Shown here: one piece after another, positions 36,802-46,284 of the stretch | How positions within the stretch are numbered: the stretch's first letter is position 1 | Layout of the letters: each line of letters begins with the position of its first letter | Origin: Nostoc parmelioides FACHB-3921 | Lineage (GTDB): Bacteria > Cyanobacteriota > Cyanobacteriia > Cyanobacteriales > Nostocaceae | Assembly: GCF_014696625.1 (NCBI RefSeq) | Contig: NZ_JACJQL010000008.1 | Coordinates: 62,001-126,000 of the forward strand | Direction: 5' to 3' | DNA length: 64,000 nucleotides | Program-made: the position numbers and the translations under genes | Notes under the pieces: generated by a model | The model's database searches: none | What the model was told of the DNA's origin: nothing | Seen by the model: the letters and a program-made list of their open reading frames with translations, nothing else

Positions 36802-37362
36802 TTACCCCAAAGGTTGATTTTTGTCACAACCGCGTGAGTACTGAAACTCGAAATCTGTTTCTTGTTCTCTGCGTCCTTGATAAAAAATTGGACACATTTT
36901 TGTATTTGCACTCATACAATCCATGTGCGGTGTTTTGGCACAAACTATTAGTAATGCACCAAGAATAAATAATAAACCACAAATTGCACCTGTTTGAATT
37001 GCAGAAATTTCTAGTGCGCCATGAACAACTACTTCTCGCAGAACAGATACAATTGCTACTTCTACCGCGACACCGACAGCAATGCTGTGTTCTTGCAAGT
37101 AGACCATTAATAGTCTGAACAATTCTACCAGAATTAAGATAAAGAGTATTTTCGCTGTGATGTATTTATAGTCTAGTGATTGTGTGATGGCGACGAATAT
37201 TCCCCATAATTGGATTAACATTACGGCAAATAAAGCTAAACACAAGATTATAACTAATAAGTCTTGAAAGGCTTCCATACTACGAACAATAGCATGGCGA
37301 TCTAACCAGCGATCGCAAAATAGAAATCTACTCTTGGTACGCTTTTGCATTTTATTGTTCAT
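36802..37362 (-). CDS. PsiE-like membrane protein
   Basis: The 186-residue protein has four hydrophobic spans (LLVIILCLALFAVMLIQLW, ILFILILVELFRLLMVYL, AVGVAVEVAIVSVLREVVV and GLLFILGALLIVCA) in the pattern of the phosphate-starvation-inducible PsiE family. A basic N-terminus and a polar C-terminal tail of 40 residues lie outside the membrane. Function of the family is unknown; starvation control is known only for the E. coli member and no Pho box is recognised here. Confidence 0.75.
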   Translation of the reverse strand: MNNKMQKRTKSRFLFCDRWLDRHAIVRSMEAFQDLLVIILCLALFAVMLIQLWGIFVAITQSLDYKYITAKILFILILVELFRLLMVYLQEHSIAVGVAVEVAIVSVLREVVVHGALEISAIQTGAICGLLFILGALLIVCAKTPHMDCMSANTKMCPIFYQGRREQETDFEFQYSRGCDKNQPLG

Positions 37363-37426
37363 GTCAAGAGGGGTTAATTTGCGACGACGTTAGTTAGTTC
37401 ACCCCATATTTTATTTTTAGCGTAGG

Positions 37427-38362
37427 TTAATTATTATTACCTCCGCGTGGTACGGAATTTAAATTTTGTACTTGTTGTAACAATTGTTCAGAATTTTTAG
37501 CCCATTGAGGATTACCTTGGGTGTTATATAAATTTCTGGCGTGGTTAAATACTTTTGCTGCTTCACTATATTGATTTAATTGGGTAAAAACTAATCCTGC
37601 ACCATAATAAGCATTGGGATAATTAGGATTAGCTTCGGCGGAATTTCTAAAGGCTATTAATGCTTCTTGGGAGTTACCTTGATTAAATAAGATAACGCCC
37701 AAATTATAATGAGCTTCGGAATATCGTGGATTGATTTTTATAGCTTGATTAAAAGCATTTTTAGCTTCATTCAATTTACCTAATTGTAAATAACAAAGTC
37801 CTAGATAATAATGAGGCTCAGGTGCATTTTTACTCAATTCTACTGCTTTTTGAAATGAGGCGATCGCTCCTTCCCAATTTTGTTGCTGCTGCCTCACTAA
37901 CCCCAAGTTATAATGGGCAAAACCCAGCCTCGGTTCTAATTCCAACGCACGTTGCAAATAATCATTTGCTTGTTGTAAATTATTACCTTCTAATAATGAC
38001 CCGCCTAAATTAGCAAAGGCTAAAGCAAAATTGGGGTCACTTTGGGTAGCGCGATAAAATGCGTCGGCGGCTGGTTGTAATTGTCCGGTTTGTCGCAGGG
38101 CTAAACCGAGATTGTAGTGGGCTGCGGCTAGGTTAGGATCTAACTGAATGGCTGATTGAAAAGCAGCGATCGCATCTTGGATTCTCCCAGCTTGGATTGC
38201 TTGTAACCCCTGATTTAACAAGGTTGGGGCTGTAGGAAGACTATATTGTGCTAATAGTCTTGGGATGACGGGGATAGTTGCGTTGGCTGGTGTGAAGCAT
38301 TCACCTAATAATATCAAACTCAGCAACGCCGTTAAGGGATATTTGTAGAATGGTAATCTCAT
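37427..38362 (-). CDS. Exported TPR-repeat protein
   Basis: The 311-residue protein has a signal sequence (YPLTALLSLILLGECFTPANA) and then six or more tetratricopeptide repeats of 34 residues (IAAFQSAIQLDPNLAAAHYN, AADAFYRATQSDPNFALAFA, and similar). They form a helical scaffold for protein contacts. The C-terminus is short and Asn/Gln-rich. No enzymatic domain is present, and the partner cannot be inferred from the neighbours (PsiE-like and EF-G-like genes). Confidence 0.85.
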   Translation of the reverse strand: MRLPFYKYPLTALLSLILLGECFTPANATIPVIPRLLAQYSLPTAPTLLNQGLQAIQAGRIQDAIAAFQSAIQLDPNLAAAHYNLGLALRQTGQLQPAADAFYRATQSDPNFALAFANLGGSLLEGNNLQQANDYLQRALELEPRLGFAHYNLGLVRQQQQNWEGAIASFQKAVELSKNAPEPHYYLGLCYLQLGKLNEAKNAFNQAIKINPRYSEAHYNLGVILFNQGNSQEALIAFRNSAEANPNYPNAYYGAGLVFTQLNQYSEAAKVFNHARNLYNTQGNPQWAKNSEQLLQQVQNLNSVPRGGNNN

Positions 38363-38629
38363 TGATGGACTAACTCACAACAATTTTCGTTATCTTTACT
38401 TCAAATAAACTGGCATTTAAAATTACGTTTTAACAAAAATTTTAGATTCTGCATTAAAGTTTGTATCGCTTAACGTTTCTTAAGGTAAATCTTACGACAG
38501 GCTACAATTTTTTTCATCATTGATTAAAGGAAGGATAATAACAAATTAAAGAGAGAGTAATCCTGGGATTATTCATCTTGAGAAAAAACAGGGCAATGCG
38601 GTATTGAGACTTACCGCAAGGGAGGTTTT

Positions 38630-40672
38630 ATGAGCGAAAAAGTCAGATTAGGTTCGCGGAATGTTGCCATTGTCGGCCCTTATTTAAGTGGAAAAACAAC
38701 TTTACTAGAAAGCTTATTATTTGTCACAGGAGCGATTTCTCGCAAAGGCAGCGTTAAGGATAGTAACACAGTTGGGGATAGTGCGAGTGAATCACGCGAT
38801 CGCCACATGAGCGTAGAAATCAGCACCGCCTGCGCTGAGTATAACGACATTCGTTTTACTTTTATAGACTGTCCAGGTAGCGTTGAATTTACCCAAGAAA
38901 CATATAACGCTTTAATGGGCGTTGATGCGGCAATTGTAGTCTGTGAACCAATACGTGAAAGAGTCCTCACCCTTGCTCCTCTATTTAAATTCCTAGACGA
39001 TTGGGAAATTCCCCATCTTGTCTTTGTGAATAAAATGGATCGAGCAAATATTCATGTCCTCGAAACATTACACGCCCTCAAAGCAGTTTCTAGTCGTCCC
39101 TTAGTGGCACACCAATACCCCATCATGGCAGGGGAACAACTCACCGGCTTTATCGACATGGTGAGTGAACAAGCCTATCAATATCATCCCGGCGCACCAG
39201 CTGACCCTATTCCCTTCCCTGAACATCTCAAACAAGAAGAACATACCGCACGGGCAGAAATGCTCGAAGCCTTAGCAAATTTTGATGACCACTTATTGGA
39301 AGAACTATTAGAAGATATTGAACCACCCCAAGAAGAAATCCTCAAAGATTTAAAAATGGAATTAGGGGCAGATTTAGTAGTCCCCGTCTTCTTTGGTGTC
39401 GCTGAACAAGATTATGGTGTCAGACCTTTATTAGAAGCTTTACTCAGGGAAGCCCCCGAACCAGAAACCACCGCCGCCCGTCGCCTCAAAGGCAAAGCTA
39501 GTAATACGCCCATAGCCCAAGTCTTAAAAACCTATTACACTCCCCAAGGTGGCAAACTTTCTCTAGTACGGATTTGGCAAGGCAAACTCACCGATGGTAT
39601 CGTCCTTAACGGTGTGCGCGCTGGGGGGATTTATCGCCTCATGGGACAACAACAGCAGTCAGTGAACGAAGTTGGCCCAGGTGAAATTGTCGCCCTCAGT
39701 CGCTTAGAAGGAATTAAAACCGGGGATACCATCTCTACAGAACAGCCGACGCAATTACCCAAAGCCCAACAATTAGAGCCAGTTTACGCCCTCGCCATCA
39801 CCCCAGAAAAGCGCAACGATGAAGTAAAACTCAGTAGTGCTATCAGTAAACTCTTAGAAGAAGACCCCTCTTTAGCTTGGGAACAACACGGTGACACCCA
39901 CGAAGTGATTTTGTGGGGACAAGGCGAGATTCATTTGCAAGTCGCCCTGGATAGACTGCGCCGCAAATATAACTTGCCCATGTCTACCCATCTGCCACAA
40001 GTACCTTATAAAGAAACCATCCGTAAACCAGTCACCTCAGTACATGGACGCTACAAACATCAAAGCGGTGGTCATGGACAGTTCGGTGATGTGTTCTTGG
40101 ATATCAAACCCCTACCACGGGGTGAAGGCTTCAACTTTAAAGAAAGCATTGTTGGCGGTGTAGTACCTAGACAGTACATTCCTGGGGTAGAAATGGGTGT
40201 GCGGGAATTCCTTGTACATGGGCCTTTGGGTTTCCCAGTGGTTGATGTAGCGGTGACATTAACCAATGGTTCCTATCACACCGTTGATAGTTCCGAACAA
40301 GCCTTCAAGCAAGCCGCCCGTTTAGCTATGCAAACAGGGATACCCCAAGCCCAACCCACCTTATTAGAGCCGATTTTGCGGGTAGAAGTGACCACACCAA
40401 GCGAATTTACCTCTAAGGTACTGCAATTGTTGAGTGGTAGACGGGGGCAAATTTTAGGCTACGAAGGCAGACAAGATTGGCAAGGTTGGGATAATATTTC
40501 TGCTTACCTACCACAAGCCGAGATGCAGAACTTTATTGTAGAGTTGCGATCGCTCACCCTCGGCGTTGGTTATTTCCATTGGGCTTACGACCACCTGCAA
40601 GAAGTCCCAGAAAAGCTTGCTGAACGCGTACTTGCTAGTAACGGTAATGGTAGTAATGGCAATGGCAAGTAG
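38630..40672 (+). CDS. Elongation factor G-like GTPase with altered switch II
   Basis: The 680-residue protein has EF-G domain order: GTPase (P-loop GPYLSGKT at 16-23, NKMDR), domain II, and domains III-V (KRRYNL-like RRKYNLPMST, PYKETIRKPV and the C-terminal SEFTSKVLQLLSGRRGQI). At switch II the usual DTPGH is DCPGS (80-84), so the catalytic histidine is a serine. It is therefore an EF-G paralogue, perhaps slow in hydrolysis, not the main translocase. Start: GGGAGG seven bases before the ATG, preceded by a GCGGTA/TACCGC hairpin at 38598-38617. Confidence 0.85.
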   Translation: MSEKVRLGSRNVAIVGPYLSGKTTLLESLLFVTGAISRKGSVKDSNTVGDSASESRDRHMSVEISTACAEYNDIRFTFIDCPGSVEFTQETYNALMGVDAAIVVCEPIRERVLTLAPLFKFLDDWEIPHLVFVNKMDRANIHVLETLHALKAVSSRPLVAHQYPIMAGEQLTGFIDMVSEQAYQYHPGAPADPIPFPEHLKQEEHTARAEMLEALANFDDHLLEELLEDIEPPQEEILKDLKMELGADLVVPVFFGVAEQDYGVRPLLEALLREAPEPETTAARRLKGKASNTPIAQVLKTYYTPQGGKLSLVRIWQGKLTDGIVLNGVRAGGIYRLMGQQQQSVNEVGPGEIVALSRLEGIKTGDTISTEQPTQLPKAQQLEPVYALAITPEKRNDEVKLSSAISKLLEEDPSLAWEQHGDTHEVILWGQGEIHLQVALDRLRRKYNLPMSTHLPQVPYKETIRKPVTSVHGRYKHQSGGHGQFGDVFLDIKPLPRGEGFNFKESIVGGVVPRQYIPGVEMGVREFLVHGPLGFPVVDVAVTLTNGSYHTVDSSEQAFKQAARLAMQTGIPQAQPTLLEPILRVEVTTPSEFTSKVLQLLSGRRGQILGYEGRQDWQGWDNISAYLPQAEMQNFIVELRSLTLGVGYFHWAYDHLQEVPEKLAERVLASNGNGSNGNGK

Positions 40673-40706
40673 TATCAGTTAACAAATGTCTCCTCTATTC
40701 AGAATC

Positions 40707-40741
40707 TTGGAGTGGTAATATTTATCACTCCAATTTTTTTT
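40707..40741 (+). terminator. Terminator of the EF-G-like gene
   Basis: TTGGAGTG and CACTCCAA form an 8-bp stem with an 11-base loop and run into eight T. It lies 35 bp after the stop codon. Confidence 0.85.
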
Positions 40742-40980
40742 CGTGTCATGACCTTTTGGATAATTAAAACATCTGTGGTGATTGCTAATCGGCAATCTTA
40801 AACAACAATTACCTATGAGCCATTGCTGATTAGAAACTACTATTTATAATGGATATTACACAATTAAAAAACATGGTTTAACAAAATTTCAACAGCATAT
40901 TTTCAAAGAATTAAATATCTGTTAATATTTTCTTTTTTACTGCTACCATAACCTTATATGTTCTTAGTTTGATATTGATT

Positions 40981-41628
40981 ATGGTAACACTTCAATTCAG
41001 ACAATTAAGTGTGCCACCGGGACATAGAGTTAGACTCCACAATGTTAGCTGGCAAGAATTTGAAGCAATTCTTACTGAACTAGGCGACCATCGTGCAACT
41101 CGGTTGGCTTACAGTCAGGAAACTTTGGAGATAAGAATGCCATTGCCTAGACATGAGGTAGCCAAAGTTATCATTGGGGATTTGGTAAAAATTATCTTGG
41201 AAGAGTTAGAAATTGATTGTGAATCCTTTGGCTCAACTACCTTTAAACGTGAAGATATGCGTTTTGGTATAGAGCCAGATGATTCCTTTTATATTCAAAA
41301 TCAGGCTCAGATGATAGGTAAAGAGCGAATCGATTTAACGGTTGATCCTCCACCTGATTTAGTTATCGAAGTTGATGTTACTTCTAAAACCCAACTTGAT
41401 GCCTATGAAGCATTAAAAGTCCCTGAATTGTGGAGATATGAGACAGGAAAGCTACAAATTAATGTTTTTCAGGATGGTAAATATATCGAGTCTGAAATTA
41501 GTCCCAATTTTCCCAATTTGCCAATTTTAGAAGCAATTCCCAAGTTTGTTGAACAAAGCCATACTTTAGGCAGAAGCCCAGCGCTGAGGGCATTTAGAAA
41601 GTGGGTAAGAGAGCAAATTGGAATTTAG
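40981..41628 (+). CDS. Uma2 family (DUF820) protein, second copy
   Basis: The 215-residue protein has the Uma2 core: MRFGIEPDDSFYI, LTVDPPPDLVIEVDVTS and YEALKVPELWRYETGKLQIN. The E-V-D and preceding D are the nuclease-like residues. It is only distantly similar to the copy at 6431-7006. The frame opens at TTG 40969; the ATG at 40981 is preferred. It converges with the GTPase gene (38 bp between stops). The upstream spacer (40742-40980) is AT-rich with nothing I can name. Confidence 0.85.
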   Translation: MVTLQFRQLSVPPGHRVRLHNVSWQEFEAILTELGDHRATRLAYSQETLEIRMPLPRHEVAKVIIGDLVKIILEELEIDCESFGSTTFKREDMRFGIEPDDSFYIQNQAQMIGKERIDLTVDPPPDLVIEVDVTSKTQLDAYEALKVPELWRYETGKLQINVFQDGKYIESEISPNFPNLPILEAIPKFVEQSHTLGRSPALRAFRKWVREQIGI

Positions 41629-41666
41629 CTATTCTTAACCTGGAACTAATAACCGTTTTATTAATT

Positions 41667-43142
41667 TTACCGATGAAGTTTTACCTGTAATTCATCCTTG
41701 ATGCGATTGAGAATGGAATTTTCATCAAGGGTTGCCAAAATTCTGTTAATTACGGCTTTCGGCCCGTCTGGCCCCCATGTTGCCCCATTGGCTAAATATT
41801 CTTTGGTCACTTGTCCAATAGCGTAGGAAGACACGCCAGCTACACCGGCTTGGGTAAGGGCAACCGAGATATAAGGCCCCAAGGCAACACCAGCTGTAGC
41901 AGTTGCAGAGATACCAAGTAAAGTTTTTAACCCACTTAAACCCAAGTTTGCCAGGAGTTCACTAACACCAATACCCCCCATACTCAAGGCGATTTTTTGT
42001 AGCAACTGCACAGCACCCGCTTCAGTCATGGGGATGCCGTAGAGTTTAGACAAACCTAAAATCAGAGAAACATCAATTACTATACTACTCAGTATATCTA
42101 CCACAGTCACAGGATTGAGAGCGATCGCCACCGCTTTAGTCATGACGGCTTTCCAAATCAACTGATTAGCGTTCTGCTCCCGAATCATCAATTTACGCTG
42201 TACCAATTGCTCATTTACATTATCAGCAAACAGCATCGTATTTAATGCAACTAAAGCCTTGCCCTCCCGTTGCAAAATCTCCAAAATCTTCACCTGGAGT
42301 TCAGCAACTTGAGCGTTACCTGTACGCACCTGCACCCCCCTACTGCCATCGGGACGACGCACAGCAGTTTTCACCAGTGGTGATGCCGCAGCCATGACAA
42401 TTTCTAGGGGTGTGAGCAATTCCCGCACCCGTTCATCCCGAATCTTCTGGTAAATCGCCATCCTATCGGCTTCTGGATACTGGTCTACTTTATTAAATAC
42501 CAGAATGATGGGTTTACCTGCTTCTCGCAATTGAGAAAGGGCTTCATGCTCAATTTTCGTCATGTCGCCAGAAATCACAAACAAAATTAAATCTGCTTGC
42601 TTGGCTATCTGTTCTGCCAAAGCAGTGCGGGTTTCCCCATCAATTTCATCTAACCCAGGGGTATCGATTAACTCTACCTGCGATCGCCCAACCGATGGTA
42701 AAGTGACACGCAAAGCCCGTTCTGTTTCCCCAATCGCCTCTTCACTAATCCGCCAATTGACCCGTTGAGCCGCACGGGTAACACCATGCAAAGGCCCCGT
42801 TTCAAATACAGATTCCCCCACCAAGGCATTCAGTAAAGAAGATTTACCCCGTCCCACGATGCCAAAAGCAGCGATTTGTACCACCATGCTGTCTAACTTC
42901 CCCAGCATGGTTTCTAAATCAGCTATTTCTGACTCCAAGCCAGCCTTTTCCTGAGAACTGAGGTCAATATTGTCTACTAAGTTCCGCAGCGCCGATTGTG
43001 CTTGTTTATAGTTGAGTTCTGCTTGAATATCTTCAAAGCTAAAAATGGCACTATCAAGTTCTTCCTCCCAGTTGAGAGAACTTGTATCAGTATTGGTTGC
43101 GTCGCTTGGTTGAGGATCAGGCAAGGGTAATATCGAGGTCAT
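41667..43142 (-). CDS. Large GTPase with DUF697 region, dynamin/Era-like
   Basis: The 491-residue protein has a GTPase domain after a coiled N-terminus: GRGKSSLLNALVG (P-loop), DTPGLDEIDG (G3) and NKVDQ (G4). The C-terminal 170 residues are hydrophobic and helical (GVSELLANLGLSGLKTLLG, ATATAGVALGPYISVALTQ), typical of the DUF697/YcjF-type membrane-associated domain. Cyanobacteria carry several such genes; a role in membrane processes is assumed. It is divergent from tpiA (about 210 bp). Confidence 0.8.
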   Translation of the reverse strand: MTSILPLPDPQPSDATNTDTSSLNWEEELDSAIFSFEDIQAELNYKQAQSALRNLVDNIDLSSQEKAGLESEIADLETMLGKLDSMVVQIAAFGIVGRGKSSLLNALVGESVFETGPLHGVTRAAQRVNWRISEEAIGETERALRVTLPSVGRSQVELIDTPGLDEIDGETRTALAEQIAKQADLILFVISGDMTKIEHEALSQLREAGKPIILVFNKVDQYPEADRMAIYQKIRDERVRELLTPLEIVMAAASPLVKTAVRRPDGSRGVQVRTGNAQVAELQVKILEILQREGKALVALNTMLFADNVNEQLVQRKLMIREQNANQLIWKAVMTKAVAIALNPVTVVDILSSIVIDVSLILGLSKLYGIPMTEAGAVQLLQKIALSMGGIGVSELLANLGLSGLKTLLGISATATAGVALGPYISVALTQAGVAGVSSYAIGQVTKEYLANGATWGPDGPKAVINRILATLDENSILNRIKDELQVKLHR

Positions 43143-43351
43143 ATCAGTTGTATATTTTAAATTTTAATTTTTAAACTAGCTTTATTTTCCATCCTAGTAA
43201 TTTTTCTCAGGATATTGGGCAAATAAGCAAGCTAGAGAACAGATGGGAGTAACAACTGACAAATGACTCATGACTAATGACTAAATGGCTAACAAAAAGT
43301 CATAAACTGAAAAGTGCATCTAGTAGCGTTAGGAACTTGACTAAATCACCT

Positions 43352-44077
43352 GTGCGGAAAATAGTTATTGCCGGTAACTGGAAAATGTTCAAAACCCAGG
43401 CAGAGTCTCAAGAGTTCTTAAAAGAATTTCTGCCTGCATTAGAGGAAACACCTCAAGAACGGGAAGTGCTGCTTTGCGTTCCTTTCACTGATCTGGCCAT
43501 TTTGTCTCAGAGTCTACATGGTAGCCTTGTACAACTGGGAGCGCAAAACGTCCACTGGGCAGAAAATGGAGCCTACACTGGTGAAATCTCTGGCCCAATG
43601 TTGACAGAAATTGGTGTCCGTTACGTTATTGTCGGTCATAGCGAACGACGACAATTTTTTGGGGAAACAGACGAGACAGTTAATTTACGTCTCCAAGCTG
43701 CTCAAAAGTATGGGTTAACGCCGATTCTTTGTGTAGGCGAAACCAAACAACAGCGAGATTCTGGAGAAACTGAATCACTAATTGTCAGCCAACTAGACAA
43801 AGACCTCATAGATGTTGATCAGACAAATTTGGTGATTGCTTACGAACCCATTTGGGCAATTGGCACTGGTGACACTTGTGAAACAACAGAGGCTAATAGA
43901 GTTATTGGCTTAATTCGCAGCCAATTGAAGAATCCTGATGTGCCAATTCAATATGGTGGCTCAGTCAAACCAAGCAATATTGATGAGATTATGGCTCAAC
44001 CAGAAATCGATGGCGTTCTCGTGGGTGGAGCAAGTTTAGAAGCTGCAAGTTTCGCCCGAATTGTAAACTATCAGTAA
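43352..44077 (+). CDS. tpiA: Triosephosphate isomerase
   Basis: The 241-residue enzyme interconverts dihydroxyacetone phosphate and glyceraldehyde 3-phosphate in glycolysis and the Calvin cycle. It has the N-K pair in AGNWKMF, catalytic His in VGHSERR, catalytic Glu in [10 protein letters not shown] and the phosphate loop YGGSVKPSN. The open frame runs to an ATG at 43277, adding 25 unusual residues, but the GTG at 43352 gives [12 protein letters not shown] and the normal length. The upstream ATG sits within heptamer repeats. folP follows in the same direction. Confidence 0.9.
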   Translation: MRKIVIAGNWKMFKTQAESQEFLKEFLPALEETPQEREVLLCVPFTDLAILSQSLHGSLVQLGAQNVHWAENGAYTGEISGPMLTEIGVRYVIVGHSERRQFFGETDETVNLRLQAAQKYGLTPILCVGETKQQRDSGETESLIVSQLDKDLIDVDQTNLVIAYEPIWAIGTGDTCETTEANRVIGLIRSQLKNPDVPIQYGGSVKPSNIDEIMAQPEIDGVLVGGASLEAASFARIVNYQ

Positions 44078-44160
44078 ATAGTCCACAGTCAATAGTCCAT
44101 AGTCCATAGTCTAAAACTGTTGACTACTGACTATTGACTATTGACCAATGACTAATCACT
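44078..44160. repeat. Heptamer repeats between tpiA and folP
   Basis: The whole 83-bp spacer consists of AGTCAAT, AGTCCAT and TGACTAT units in two orientations that can pair with each other. No independent promoter is visible, so co-transcription of tpiA and folP is possible. Confidence 0.7.
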
Positions 44161-45024
44161 ATGTGCAGTAAATTGATCATAGGCGATCGCTGTTTCCACT
44201 GGGGACAGCGTACTTATTTAATGGGTGTTTTAAATGTAACGCCAGATAGTTTTAGTGATGGTGGTAAATTTAATACTACATCTGCCGCTCTAGACCAGGC
44301 AAAAGCTCTGGTAGCTGCTGGTGCTGATATTATCGATGTCGGCGGTCAATCTACTAGACCAGGGGCAGAGCAAATCACTCTGACAGAAGAACTGGAGCGT
44401 GTATTGCCAATAGTCCAGGTATTGCGATCGCAAATTCCTGTACCCATATCAGTGGATACAACTAGAGCAGAAGTAGCTAAAGCATCTATAGAAGCTGGAG
44501 CAAATATTATTAATGATATTTCTGGTGGCACATTTGACCCCCAAATGTTGCCCACAGTGGCAACTTTTGGCGTACCAATTATATTGATGCACATCCGTGG
44601 TACACCACAGACTATGCAGCAATTTACTGAATATCAAGATTTAATGGGAGAAATTTCTAGTTTTTTAGCTAACCAAATTACCACAGCCACAACCTTGGGT
44701 ATTCAACCCGAAAAAATTATTATTGATCCTGGTATTGGCTTTGCTAAAAACTACGAACAAAATTTAGAAATACTACGCCGCTTAGGTTCATTACGGGCGC
44801 TAAATTGTCCTATCTTAGTAGGCGCATCCCGTAAAAGTTTTATCGGTCGAATTTTAAATCAACCAGATCCCGAAGCACGAGTTTGGGGAACAGCTGCGGC
44901 TTGTTGCGCTGCAATTTTCAATGGGGCTGATATCCTGCGAGTACATGATGTGCAAGAGATGCGTGATGTATCTCTAGTTGCTGATGCACTCTTTCGGAGT
45001 GAGTTATTGAGTGCTGAGGATTGA
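44161..45024 (+). CDS. folP: Dihydropteroate synthase
   Basis: The 287-residue enzyme joins para-aminobenzoate to dihydropterin pyrophosphate in folate synthesis. Motifs: MGVLNVTPDSFSDGG (substrate loop), GADIIDVGGQSTRPGAE, INDISGGTFD, and IDPGIGFAKN with SRKSF near the phosphate site. Length is normal. The ATG at 44161 begins just before the domain. It lies 83 bp after tpiA. Confidence 0.93.
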   Translation: MCSKLIIGDRCFHWGQRTYLMGVLNVTPDSFSDGGKFNTTSAALDQAKALVAAGADIIDVGGQSTRPGAEQITLTEELERVLPIVQVLRSQIPVPISVDTTRAEVAKASIEAGANIINDISGGTFDPQMLPTVATFGVPIILMHIRGTPQTMQQFTEYQDLMGEISSFLANQITTATTLGIQPEKIIIDPGIGFAKNYEQNLEILRRLGSLRALNCPILVGASRKSFIGRILNQPDPEARVWGTAAACCAAIFNGADILRVHDVQEMRDVSLVADALFRSELLSAED

Positions 45025-45056
45025 GCTATTCCCCCCTGCTCCCTGCTCCCCACTCT

Positions 45057-45893
45057 CTACCCATGCTCCCCACTCTTCCCATTACCATCAGTATTTACAG
45101 TCTCCGCCATAACCTCTTTCATCAATTCACCGGATTTGCCTGGGTCTACAAACACAACCTTGGCATTGGTACTTTCTCCTAGTTTGTAACTAGCATTAAT
45201 ATAATCTTGAGCGACCAAATAACGGAGAATTTCTTTACTTTCGGGATTACTACGCAATGCTTCGGCAATTATCTGCATAGAAGTCATTGTTCCTTCTGCC
45301 TTCTTGATAGCAGCTTGACGTTCTCCTTCAGCTTCGGAAATTAGCGCCCGTTTTTTGAATTCAGCCGCCCGTTCCTCTTCCATAGTTTTCCGCACACTTT
45401 CCGGTGGTGTAATTCTTTGAATATCTAACCGGATAATTTCAACGCCCCAATCTGCTGTTGTGCTGTTCAACTCACTTAAGATGGTTCGGTTCATTTCATC
45501 TCTGGTGACATTGGTATCTTCTACCGTATTTTGAGCAATCACTTCCCGGAGTGTGGTTGTTGCCAGTTGTGTCAACGCTCCCTGCAAGTCTTCAATGGCA
45601 TAGAAGCTTTTCTCCATATCCCGGATACGCCAGAAAAGAATAGCATCAACTTCTAGGTAAATATTATCCCTAGTGATCACATTTTGGGGTTTGATATCTA
45701 TAAATTGCTCCCGTGTGGTATCTTCCATCACCACCTGATCAACCAAAGGCACGATAAAGTTTAAACCTGGATTCAGTGTGCGATGTCTCCGTCCTAAGCG
45801 TTCAACAAGGGCTGCATTCCCTTCATTAATAATTTTTGCCGATCCTAAGGCATAACCGATAAGCGCTAAGACTATAGCAATAATTGGCTCCAT
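45057..45893 (-). CDS. SPFH-domain protein (stomatin/paraslipin-like)
   Basis: The 278-residue protein has an N-terminal membrane anchor (IIAIVLALIGYALGSA), then an SPFH/band-7 domain: ERLGRRHRTLNPGLNFIVPL, VMEDTTREQFIDIKPQNVIT and LTQLATTTLREVIAQNTVED. A charged helical C-terminus (EEERAAEFKKRALISEAEGE) follows, as in stomatins. Such proteins form membrane microdomain scaffolds and often regulate proteases. No NfeD partner gene is adjacent. It converges with folP. Confidence 0.88.
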   Translation of the reverse strand: MEPIIAIVLALIGYALGSAKIINEGNAALVERLGRRHRTLNPGLNFIVPLVDQVVMEDTTREQFIDIKPQNVITRDNIYLEVDAILFWRIRDMEKSFYAIEDLQGALTQLATTTLREVIAQNTVEDTNVTRDEMNRTILSELNSTTADWGVEIIRLDIQRITPPESVRKTMEEERAAEFKKRALISEAEGERQAAIKKAEGTMTSMQIIAEALRSNPESKEILRYLVAQDYINASYKLGESTNAKVVFVDPGKSGELMKEVMAETVNTDGNGKSGEHG

Positions 45894-46284
45894 ATATGCT
45901 CCTATTACCTTTTAGGGCAATTTTAGTTTAAAGGACATGGTACTACCATGCCCTACATTTAAGTCTATTATCATGTCTGTTTGAATACTTGTAATATCTG
46001 TGGGGTTGGTAGTGGGTCATGGGCTTCACCGTGAGCATTAGCCGAACGGTAACTGGTAATGGTAAAACACAATTACTTTTTTGCTGGCACTAGTGGTAGA
46101 AGGCTATTAGCTATGACTCGTTACCAACCAAAGCAACCATATAGTTGGTGATGAGACGAAGGTAAATAATTAATATTTATTTAATATTAAAAAATAAATG
46201 GCGATCGCACTATCGCCTAATTTGGTTCAACAGAAAAATCTGGGGACAGACAAATTTGACAACGCCCCCAGTTTACAGCTTGTG
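45894..46284. other. Spacer with a dispersed repeat
   Basis: The 390 bp hold a repeat (46048-46145) also found at 55220-55306: 'ggtaaaa(aa)caatta' and 'gttaccaaccaaagcaacca' with a 'tatagttggtgatgag' end. A HIP1 site (46202) lies near the end of the polysaccharide export gene. No gene is seen. Confidence 0.5.
46048..46145. repeat. Dispersed repeat (family B), copy 1
   Basis: The repeat has 'aactggtaatggtaaaac', 'acaattac' and 'ttaccaaccaaagcaaccat', shared with 55220-55306. The outer 'ggtaat'/'attacc' segments can pair. Confidence 0.5.
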
